From positions 1 through 64,000 of the forward strand of contig NZ_VCDK01000006.1 of assembly GCF_007995215.1 (NCBI RefSeq): a stretch of DNA of 64,000 nucleotides. The letters are read 5' to 3'. The stretch is from Shimia ponticola (GTDB lineage Bacteria > Pseudomonadota > Alphaproteobacteria > Rhodobacterales > Rhodobacteraceae). Within the stretch, counting starts at the first letter, position 1, and each line of letters opens with the position of its first letter. The position numbers and the translations under genes were made by a program. Under the pieces are notes generated by a model. The model ran no database searches and was not told where the DNA came from. It worked only from the letters and a program-made list of their open reading frames with translations. This document shows positions 57,962 to 64,000 of the stretch, one piece after another.

Positions 57962-58330
57962 TTGGCACGTATTGCCGGCGTTAACCTGCCTACCGCGAAA
58001 CGCGTGCCGATCGCCCTGACATATGTCACTGGGATCGGCCCGGCCTCTGCAAAAGCAATTTGCGAAGCCGTCAACATCGACGAAACCCGCCGTATCAACG
58101 AGCTGTCGGACGCCGAAGTCCTCGCCATCCGCGAGCACATCGACGCGAACTACACCGTTGAAGGTGACCTGCGCCGTGAAGTGCAGATGAACATCAAACG
58201 CCTGATGGATCTGGGCTGCTACCGTGGCCTGCGCCACCGCCGCAACCTGCCCGTCCGCGGTCAGCGCACGCACACCAACGCGCGCACCCGCAAAGGCCCA
58301 GCGAAACCCATCGCTGGCAAGAAGAAGTAA
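57962..58330 (+). CDS. rpsM: 30S ribosomal protein S13
   Basis: S13 (122 aa) lies in the 30S head and contacts the P-site t[38 protein letters not shown] and the C-terminal [29 protein letters not shown] are canonical. The usual MARIAG start is encoded here as TTG GCA CGT, with AAAGGA 8 nt upstream, so I place the start at TTG 57962. A longer frame to 57845 is rejected. It opens the alpha segment. Confidence 0.97.
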   Translation: MARIAGVNLPTAKRVPIALTYVTGIGPASAKAICEAVNIDETRRINELSDAEVLAIREHIDANYTVEGDLRREVQMNIKRLMDLGCYRGLRHRRNLPVRGQRTHTNARTRKGPAKPIAGKKK

Positions 58331-58345
58331 GGGAGGCCCTGTATC

Positions 58346-58735
58346 ATGGCACGTGATAAGCGCGCTCCTAAGCGCAAAGTATCCAAGAACATCGCATCGG
58401 GCGTCGCCCATGTGAATTCGTCGTTCAACAACACCAAAATCCTGATCTCTGACGTGCAGGGCAACGCGATCTCGTGGTCGTCTGCCGGTACGATGGGCTT
58501 CAAAGGCTCGCGTAAATCGACGCCTTATGCCGCTCAGATGGCTGCAGAAGACGCAGGCAAGAAAGCACAGGATCACGGTGTGAAGACGCTGGAAGTCGAA
58601 GTGCAGGGCCCAGGCTCTGGCCGTGAAAGCGCACTGCGTGCGTTTGCCGCCATCGGTTTCACCATTACGTCCATCCGTGACGTGACGCCGATCGCACATA
58701 ACGGCTGCCGCCCACCAAAGCGCCGCCGCGTCTAA
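58346..58735 (+). CDS. rpsK: 30S ribosomal protein S11
   Basis: S11 (129 aa) forms the platform near the mRNA exit. [56 protein letters not shown], then [14 protein letters not shown]-like sequence (here [14 protein letters not shown]) and [18 protein letters not shown] are canonical. GGGAGG precedes the ATG. rpoA follows after 114 bp. Confidence 0.98.
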   Translation: MARDKRAPKRKVSKNIASGVAHVNSSFNNTKILISDVQGNAISWSSAGTMGFKGSRKSTPYAAQMAAEDAGKKAQDHGVKTLEVEVQGPGSGRESALRAFAAIGFTITSIRDVTPIAHNGCRPPKRRRV

Positions 58736-58849
58736 TAGAATTCCCGGGCTTTGTGATTGCAAGGTCCGGGTCGTTTCCGCCGGTTCGTCGGCGGGGACCC
58801 TCGGGACGTCCCGCACCATGGATCCGGTCGGGACAAGAATGGAGGCACC

Positions 58850-59866
58850 ATGATCCATAAGAACTGGGCCGAGCTGATCAAACCAACACAGTTGGAGATC
58901 AAGCCGGGTACTGACCCAATGCGCAAAGCCACCGTCGTGGCAGAACCTCTTGAGCGTGGCTTTGGCCTGACGCTGGGCAACGCCCTGCGCCGTGTGCTGA
59001 TGTCGTCGCTGCAAGGTGCTGCGATCACGTCCGTGCAAATCGACAACGTTCTGCACGAGTTCAGCAGCGTTGACGGTGTGCGCGAAGACGTCACCGACAT
59101 CATCCTGAACCTCAAGGGCGTTGCGATCCGCAGCGAAGCCGAAGGCGCAAAGCGTCTGTCGATCCAGGCCAAAGGTCCGGGTGCTGTGACTGCCGCCGAC
59201 ATCAGCGAAAGCGCTGGCATCGAGGTTTTGAACAAAGATCACGTCATCTGCCAACTTGACGAAGGCGCTGACGTCTACATGGAACTGACCGTCAACACGG
59301 GCAAAGGGTACGTCGCAGCCGACAAAAACCGCCCAGAAGACGCGCCAATCGGTCTGATACCGATCGACGCGATCTATTCGCCGGTCAAGAAAGTCAGCTA
59401 TGACGTTCAGCCGACCCGCGAAGGTCAGGTGCTGGACTATGACAAGCTGACCATGAAAATCGAAACAGACGGCTCGGTCACGCCGGACGACGCGGTCGCA
59501 TTCGCGGCGCGTATTCTGCAGGACCAACTGTCGATCTTCGTGAACTTCGACGAGCCTGAATCGGCATCCGCCGCACAGGAAGACGATGGTCTCGAGTTCA
59601 ACCCACTTCTGCTGAAGAAAGTGGACGAACTGGAACTGTCCGTGCGTTCGGCCAACTGCCTGAAGAACGACAACATCGTTTACATCGGCGATCTGATTCA
59701 AAAGACCGAAGCAGAGATGCTGCGCACGCCGAACTTTGGCCGCAAGTCGCTGAACGAGATCAAAGAAGTGCTGTCAGGCATGGGTCTGCACCTTGGCATG
59801 GATGTCGAGGATTGGCCGCCAGACAACATCGAAGATCTGGCCAAGAAGTTCGAAGATAACTTCTAA
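58850..59866 (+). CDS. rpoA: DNA-directed RNA polymerase subunit alpha
   Basis: RpoA (338 aa) dimerises to nucleate polymerase assembly and contacts activators. The N-terminal domain has [34 protein letters not shown], and the C-terminal domain (about 250-338) has [47 protein letters not shown], which binds UP elements and regulators. The start at 58850 follows GGAGGC; a longer frame to 58757 is rejected. A family A repeat fills the gap before rplQ. Confidence 0.98.
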   Translation: MIHKNWAELIKPTQLEIKPGTDPMRKATVVAEPLERGFGLTLGNALRRVLMSSLQGAAITSVQIDNVLHEFSSVDGVREDVTDIILNLKGVAIRSEAEGAKRLSIQAKGPGAVTAADISESAGIEVLNKDHVICQLDEGADVYMELTVNTGKGYVAADKNRPEDAPIGLIPIDAIYSPVKKVSYDVQPTREGQVLDYDKLTMKIETDGSVTPDDAVAFAARILQDQLSIFVNFDEPESASAAQEDDGLEFNPLLLKKVDELELSVRSANCLKNDNIVYIGDLIQKTEAEMLRTPNFGRKSLNEIKEVLSGMGLHLGMDVEDWPPDNIEDLAKKFEDNF

Positions 59867-59867
59867 A

Positions 59868-59934
59868 CGTGGCGGTGCGTGGGAACACGCGCCCTACGGA
59901 TCGAAAAACGGTAGGGTGCGTGATGTCACGCACC
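59868..59934. repeat. Family A REP-like element after rpoA
   Basis: Begins just after the rpoA stop: GTGGCGGTGCGTGGGAACAC, a variable middle, then GGGTGCGTGATGTCACGCAC. It matches the element at 50355-50421 along its length. Both ends form hairpins. Confidence 0.8.
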
Positions 59935-60025
59935 TCACCACCCCCGGGCATTCTGCCCCACTAACGCGAGAGGGGTCCTACGCAGGCCGCTCCGAGACAA
60001 AGCAAAACGAAGAAGGATTTACACC

Positions 60026-60442
60026 ATGCGTCACGCTCGCGGATACCGCCGCCTGAACCGCACACACGAACACCGTAAGGCCCTGTTTGCGAACATGGCT
60101 GGCTCGCTGATCGAACACGAACAAATCAAAACCACCCTGCCGAAAGCAAAAGAGCTGAAGCGCATTGCCGACAAGCTGGTCACTCTGGCCAAGCGTGGCG
60201 ATGACCACGCCAAGCGTCAGGCGGCGTCGCGTCTGAAGCAACGCATGCACGTTGAAAAGCTGTTCGACGTGTTGGGCCCACGCTACGCCGAACGTAACGG
60301 TGGGTATGTCCGCGTCATGAAGGCGGGCTTCCGCTATGGCGACATGGCCCCTATGGCGATCATCGAATTCGTCGACCGCGACGTCGATGCCAAAGGTGCG
60401 GCAGATAAAGCACGTTTGGCAGACGAGGACACTGACGCTTAA
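60026..60442 (+). CDS. rplQ: 50S ribosomal protein L17
   Basis: L17 (138 aa) sits near the exit tunnel. [56 protein letters not shown] is canonical, and [28 protein letters not shown] closes the core. AAGGA precedes the ATG. It is the last ribosomal gene of the cluster, and a strong terminator follows. Confidence 0.98.
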   Translation: MRHARGYRRLNRTHEHRKALFANMAGSLIEHEQIKTTLPKAKELKRIADKLVTLAKRGDDHAKRQAASRLKQRMHVEKLFDVLGPRYAERNGGYVRVMKAGFRYGDMAPMAIIEFVDRDVDAKGAADKARLADEDTDA

Positions 60443-60467
60443 GTCAGTTGTTCAAAATTGTTGAGAG

Positions 60468-60508
60468 AAAGCGCCCGCATGGTCTATCTGTGCAGGGCGC
60501 TTTTTATT
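60468..60508 (+). terminator. Rho-independent terminator after rplQ
   Basis: AAAGCGCCC (60468-60476) pairs with GGGCGCTTT (60495-60503), with inner GCA/TGC pairing, and runs into TTTTTATTT. It ends the alpha segment. Confidence 0.9.
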
Positions 60509-60586
60509 TCCGGTTTGTCGCTGTCACGAGTGCGAAAGCATACAATCTAGAGTTGACTAACGGTCGGGAGCCACCAAAGTAGTTGT

Positions 60587-61198
60587 ATGTCTGCAAAGTC
60601 GTATCTTGATGATGTTCTGGGGGAAATATCGCATCTTGCGCCAGCGGGGTACTACGTTGGGTTGCATATCCGATTTACGTCACCCTTGTTGACGCTGCAG
60701 ACTTATCCATCGGATTGGATCAAGCATTACACAGAGAATGGGTATGCTCTGCGTGATCCCATCGTTGCCTGGGGTTTTGGCAACGAAGGCATCAGCCGAT
60801 GGAGTGATATAACTCTTCCCGACACGTTTGGTATTCTCGCAGAGGCCGCGTCTTACGGCCTGCGATACGGTGTGGTGGTTCCGGTGGGCGAATTGAAATC
60901 GCGTACAATCGGTGCGGCAGCACGCTCGGATCGGGAGTTCACGGATGTCGAGATCGAATTGATCTCGCACCATATCCGGCGGCTTCATGATCTGACCGAG
61001 CCGCCAGAACGCCTGACGGATCCGCAAATCGCAGCTCTGCGGTTCATCGCGGAAGGCGAACGCTACGCTGCGGCTGCTGCTAAACTGGAGATCTCGGAAA
61101 GTGCGTTGAAGGCGCGTCTCACGGCTGCGCGTGAGAAGCTGTCAGCGCGCACGACAGCCGAGGCCATTCAAAGGGCAAAGGACTACGGGCTCTTATAG
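60587..61198 (+). CDS. LuxR-type quorum-sensing regulator
   Basis: A 203-aa LuxR-family protein. Residues about 20-150 are an autoinducer-binding domain; the conserved ligand residues W44, Y48, D57, P58 and W72 keep exactly the spacing of TraR/LuxR, and a conserved-type Gly follows near 101. Residues about 140-203 are a LuxR-type helix-turn-helix (LTDPQIAALRFIAEGERYAAAAAKLEISESALKARL). An acyl-homoserine lactone is thus the likely ligand. It is 53 bp upstream of a luxI gene on the same strand. No clean lux box was found. Confidence 0.9.
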   Translation: MSAKSYLDDVLGEISHLAPAGYYVGLHIRFTSPLLTLQTYPSDWIKHYTENGYALRDPIVAWGFGNEGISRWSDITLPDTFGILAEAASYGLRYGVVVPVGELKSRTIGAAARSDREFTDVEIELISHHIRRLHDLTEPPERLTDPQIAALRFIAEGERYAAAAAKLEISESALKARLTAAREKLSARTTAEAIQRAKDYGLL

Positions 61199-61251
61199 AA
61201 AGCAGACGTTGCTTGCACCGGTCAGGTCACCACTGAAAGCTGGGGGCTTCC

Positions 61252-61839
61252 ATGCAAACGACCACTCTATCCTTCGCGAACATACACAACCACGGCGAGT
61301 TGTTTGCGAATCTACTCCGTGCGCGGAAACAATCGTTCATCGTGCAAAACAAATGGGATCTGCCCGAAGCGCTGGGCATGGAGTATGATCAATATGATAA
61401 TCCGGCCAGCCGCTGGGTTGCGGTCCATGAATTTGGTGATGTGTTGGCGGGCATCCGTCTGACGCCGACAACGGCGCGGTGCGGCATCTATTCCTACATG
61501 ATCCGGGATGCGCAGAAAGGGTTGCTGGACACCATTCCGCAAGACCTTCTTTTTGACGAGGCGCCCGTGGCCGAAAACATCTGGGAATCGAGCCGGGTGT
61601 TCGTGTCACACCACACGCCGCAACGTATCCGTCGTCGGGTCCATGCCGCGTTGATCATGGAGATGACACGCGCGGCTCGCGACTTGGGCGCTGTGCAGGT
61701 TCTGGGCTTGATCCCGGCCAACTGGCCGCGCTGGACCCGCCGGTGCGGGCTGGACGGTGTCGCTGCCGGGCCTGTGATGAATCTGGACGGTACAGACAAT
61801 CAATGTGTCTTGCTGAACCTCAGCGAGAAGTTGCACTAA
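61252..61839 (+). CDS. LuxI-type acyl-homoserine-lactone synthase
   Basis: A 195-aa LuxI-family protein that makes acyl-homoserine lactones from S-adenosylmethionine and acyl-ACP. All usual invariant residues are present: R25, F29, W35 and D36, then E44, D46 and D49, R69 in GIRLTPT, and E112/R115 in WESSRVFV. The acyl specificity cannot be read from the sequence. GGGGG precedes the ATG. It is adjacent to the cognate-looking luxR, and the two probably form a self-contained circuit. A REP-like hairpin follows. Confidence 0.93.
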   Translation: MQTTTLSFANIHNHGELFANLLRARKQSFIVQNKWDLPEALGMEYDQYDNPASRWVAVHEFGDVLAGIRLTPTTARCGIYSYMIRDAQKGLLDTIPQDLLFDEAPVAENIWESSRVFVSHHTPQRIRRRVHAALIMEMTRAARDLGAVQVLGLIPANWPRWTRRCGLDGVAAGPVMNLDGTDNQCVLLNLSEKLH

Positions 61840-61849
61840 GAGAACCGCG

Positions 61850-61927
61850 CGTCCCGGGCTTGCCCCGGGAACTCGCCCCGCTGGCTGCGCATCTTAATAT
61901 CGAGGCCCCGGGTTGAACCCGGGGCGT
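61850..61927. repeat. REP-like element, family B, after luxI
   Basis: CCCGGGCTTGCCCCGGGA (near 61853-61870) is followed by a spacer and by CCCCGGGTTGAACCCGGGG (61907-61924). The two palindromes match those at 43097-43176, in the same facing order. Confidence 0.8.
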
Positions 61928-61968
61928 TGGTTCTTTTCGATCTGGCCGTGGGGGCGTAAACCACCCCC

Positions 61969-63285
61969 ATGGCCGATCTCTTTGACTCAGACCAACCAAC
62001 GCATGCGCCAACGGCGCCCTTAGCCGAACGGTTGCGGCCCAAGACGCTGGACGAGGTTATCGGCCAACAACAGGTTCTTGGCTCGGAGGCACCGCTTGGC
62101 GTGATGCTGGCGGCGGGGTCGTTGGGATCGCTGATCCTGTGGGGGCCGCCGGGGGTGGGCAAGACGACCATCGCGCGGCTTTTGGCGGACGCAACTGACC
62201 GCCATTTCGTCCAGATCAGCGCGATTTTTAGCGGCGTTCCGGAACTTCGCAAGGTCTTTGACACGGCCAAGATGCATTGGAAAGCGGGTCGCGGGACGCT
62301 GTTATTTGTTGATGAAATCCATCGCTTCAACAAAGCCCAACAGGACAGCTTCCTGCCGCATATGGAGGATGGGACGATCCTTCTGGTCGGGGCCACGACT
62401 GAAAACCCATCCTTTGAATTGAACGCGGCTGTGTTGAGCCGCGCGCAGGTTCTGGTGTTGGAGCGGTTGTCGCTCACTGACCTTGAGCTTTTGGCGCAAA
62501 GGGCGGAACAAGCGCTCGGCGCGGCGCTGCCCCTGAAGGGTCCGGCGCGCGAAGCGCTCTTGGAAATGGCAGACGGCGACGGCCGGGCGCTTTTGAACCT
62601 GATCGAACAAGTCGTGGCGTGGGACATTGATCGTCCGCTGGATACCGAGGGGCTGTCGACACGGCTGATGCGGCGCGCGGCGGTGTACGACAAGTCGGGA
62701 GACGAGCATTACAACCTGATCTCGGCTCTGCATAAATCCGTGCGCGGGTCTGACCCAGATGCGGCGCTCTACTGGTTCGCACGGATGCTGAACGGAGGGG
62801 AGGATCCTCGGTATCTGGCACGGCGGATGGTGCGGATGGCGGTCGAGGATATCGGTCTGGCCGATCCGCAGGCGCAGGCGGTGTGTTTGCAAGCCTGGGA
62901 AACCTATGAGCGGCTTGGTAGTCCGGAAGGTGAACTCGCGCTGTCGCAGGCGGTGATCTATCTTGCGCTCGCGCCGAAATCGAATGCGAATTACGTGGCC
63001 TACAAGGCCGCTGTCCGCGCCGCCAAAACCAGCGGGTCCGCGCCGCCGCCAAAACATATCCTGAATGCACCCACCGGCCTGATGAAAGATCAGGGATATG
63101 GGGCAGGCTATGCCTATGACCATGATGCGGAGGACGGGTTCTCTGGTCAGAACTATTTCCCCGAGGACATGGAACGACCGACTTTTTACGACCCGCCTGA
63201 ACGGGGCTTTGAACGTGAATTGCGCAAACGCGTCGATTATTTCGAGAAGCTGCGCGCCAAGAGGTCACAGGATCGGAGCGGTTGA
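61969..63285 (+). CDS. rarA: Replication-associated recombination protein RarA (MgsA)
   Basis: RarA (438 aa) is an AAA+ ATPase acting at stalled replication forks. LAERLRPKTLDEVIGQQQVLG is the typical opening, WGPPGVGKTTIARLL is Walker A, LLFVDEIHRFNKAQQDSFLPHMEDG is Walker B with sensor, and LVGATTENPSFELNAAVLSRAQV contains sensor 1 and the arginine finger. The C-terminal domain with DPDAALYWFARMLNGGEDPRYLARRMVRMAVEDIGLADPQA is the tetramerisation and DNA-binding region. Length is normal. It leads a unit with crcB and the rlu-type gene. Confidence 0.96.
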   Translation: MADLFDSDQPTHAPTAPLAERLRPKTLDEVIGQQQVLGSEAPLGVMLAAGSLGSLILWGPPGVGKTTIARLLADATDRHFVQISAIFSGVPELRKVFDTAKMHWKAGRGTLLFVDEIHRFNKAQQDSFLPHMEDGTILLVGATTENPSFELNAAVLSRAQVLVLERLSLTDLELLAQRAEQALGAALPLKGPAREALLEMADGDGRALLNLIEQVVAWDIDRPLDTEGLSTRLMRRAAVYDKSGDEHYNLISALHKSVRGSDPDAALYWFARMLNGGEDPRYLARRMVRMAVEDIGLADPQAQAVCLQAWETYERLGSPEGELALSQAVIYLALAPKSNANYVAYKAAVRAAKTSGSAPPPKHILNAPTGLMKDQGYGAGYAYDHDAEDGFSGQNYFPEDMERPTFYDPPERGFERELRKRVDYFEKLRAKRSQDRSG

Positions 63286-63316
63286 CTTTGCGTCGTCGCT
63301 TGTCGATGGGGTGTAG

Positions 63317-63703
63317 ATGTTTGGCGCATTCATTCAGGTCGCCCTTGGCGGGGCTTTAGGCGCGGTTTTGCGCTATGGCTGTGGTCTGTTGATGATCAGG
63401 TCAGGCGGAGGAACCCTCGCCGGGCTTCCGCTGCCAATCGTCACTGTGAATGTCTTGGGCTCGTTCCTGATGGGGGCTTTTGTGGTCTGGTCCGCGCATC
63501 GCGGGCTGTCGCATCTGTCGCCTTTGGTGATGACCGGGGTACTTGGCGGCTTTACGACGTTCTCGGCGTTCTCTCTGGAAACGGTGACGTTGATTGAACG
63601 CGGTCAGTTGGCGACCGCGGCTGTGTATGTGCTTTTGTCCGTTGGGCTTTCGATTGCGGCGCTGATGATGGGCGTGGCGGTGACACGTGGGGTGTTGGCA
63701 TGA
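63317..63703 (+). CDS. crcB: Fluoride ion transporter CrcB (Fluc)
   Basis: CrcB (128 aa) is a dual-topology fluoride channel relieving fluoride toxicity. Four membrane segments are visible. GGALGAVLRY and PIVTVNVLGSFLMGAF carry conserved Arg and Asn residues, and GVLGGFTTFSAFSLE contains the TTFS motif with the phenylalanine pair. No fluoride riboswitch was recognised in the 31-bp gap from rarA. Its stop overlaps the next gene (ATGA). Confidence 0.95.
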   Translation: MFGAFIQVALGGALGAVLRYGCGLLMIRSGGGTLAGLPLPIVTVNVLGSFLMGAFVVWSAHRGLSHLSPLVMTGVLGGFTTFSAFSLETVTLIERGQLATAAVYVLLSVGLSIAALMMGVAVTRGVLA

Positions 63704-64000
63704 GCCGGGTACAGACGATTGAGGTCGCGTCAGGCGACGGCGGGCAACGGCTTGACCGGTTTTTGCGCCGGCTCTTTCCGCATTTGCGTCAGGGGCGCAT
63801 CGAAAAGATGTGCCGCAAGGGCGAGTTGCGTGTGGATGGCGGTCGGGTGAAGGCATCGACCCGCGTTGAAGCGGGGCAGATGATCCGGGTGCCGCCGATC
63901 CCTGATCCGGCGCTTGAGGGAAAGCCAGACGCGCCAGAAATCACTGACGCCGACGCCAAGATGATCCGGAGCTGCGTGATCTACCGCGACGATCACATCA
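63700..64000 (+). CDS. RluC/RluD-type pseudouridine synthase, N-terminal part (truncated by window edge)
   Basis: The first 100 codons of an S4-domain pseudouridine synthase. GGQRLDRFLRRLFPHLRQGRIEKMCRKGELRVDGGRVKASTRVEAGQMIRVPPI is a typical S4 RNA-binding domain of the RluA superfamily, and the sequence stops at VIYRDDH, just where the catalytic domain would start. The enzyme probably modifies 23S rRNA, but its target cannot be set without the rest. It overlaps crcB by 4 nt and continues beyond the window. Confidence 0.88.
   Translation, partial: MSRVQTIEVASGDGGQRLDRFLRRLFPHLRQGRIEKMCRKGELRVDGGRVKASTRVEAGQMIRVPPIPDPALEGKPDAPEITDADAKMIRSCVIYRDDHI

Noticed and set aside
57905-59701. A 598-codon open frame antisense to rpsM, rpsK and rpoA
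   Set aside because: Same cause as the other antisense frames; no initiation signal or protein-like pattern.
61199-61251. Possible lux box between luxR and luxI
   Set aside because: The sequence around TTGCACCGGTCAGGT has only poor dyad symmetry, so it is not annotated as a lux box.
63286-63316. Fluoride riboswitch before crcB
   Set aside because: The 31-bp gap is too short for the aptamer, and the usual conserved bases were not seen.

Overview
The window comes from an alphaproteobacterium, most likely a marine Rhodobacterales (Roseobacter group) species. The evidence is the GC-rich coding sequence, alphaproteobacterial forms of the ribosomal proteins and RNA polymerase, a betIBA/choXWV choline-to-betaine cluster, FnrL-type palindromes, a phasin-like gene and a LuxR-LuxI pair. 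The genus cannot be fixed from sequence alone. No rRNA, tRNA or CRISPR array was seen.

The backbone is the rif-str-S10-spc-alpha supercluster on the plus strand: rplJ-rplL, rpoB-rpoC, rpsL-rpsG-fusA-tuf-rpsJ-rplC-rplD-rplW, rplB-rpsS-rplV-rpsC-rplP, rpmC-rpsQ, rplN-rplX-rplE-rpsN-rpsH-rplF-rplR-rpsE-rpmD, rplO-secY-adk, and rpsM-rpsK-rpoA-rplQ. Gene order is the classical one, but unrelated cargo interrupts it at five places, and several segments end in their own rho-independent terminator.

Cargo by region. (1) 2.0-14.6 kb, between rplL and rpoB: DUF1801 and VOC proteins, an AraC regulator, a hydrolase, betABI, divergent choXWV, a WYL regulator, a RidA protein, and a ChaC-M19 dipeptidase pair able to degrade glutathione. 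(2) 23.1-25.3 kb, between rpoC and rpsL: YdeI-like, ASCH-like and EamA proteins. (3) 32.1-39.7 kb, between rplW and rplB: an MFS transporter, a phasin-like protein, an FNR-box-linked STAS-UspA pair, an SLC13 permease, a ParDE toxin-antitoxin module and a retron-type reverse transcriptase fused to a TIR domain. (4) 42.3-46.6 kb, between rplP and rpmC: a secreted protein, a hemerythrin-rhodanese-2OG oxygenase cluster, a DUF4386 protein and a His-rich SH3 protein. (5) 51.3-54.9 kb, between rpmD and rplO: a membrane protein, PPK2, a VWA protein and an AT-rich HEPN-like gene. Downstream of rplQ lie luxR-luxI, rarA, crcB and the start of a pseudouridine synthase.

The most notable system is the retron RT-TIR gene at 37.8-39.3 kb. 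It carries both retron signature motifs (NAxxH and VTG), a YADD catalytic site and a C-terminal TIR domain with its catalytic-type glutamate. Upstream is a structured region of about 400 bp that could encode the msr-msd RNA but also has to hold the rplB leader. Several families of palindromic (REP-like) repeats occupy the intergenic spaces of the ribosomal cluster.
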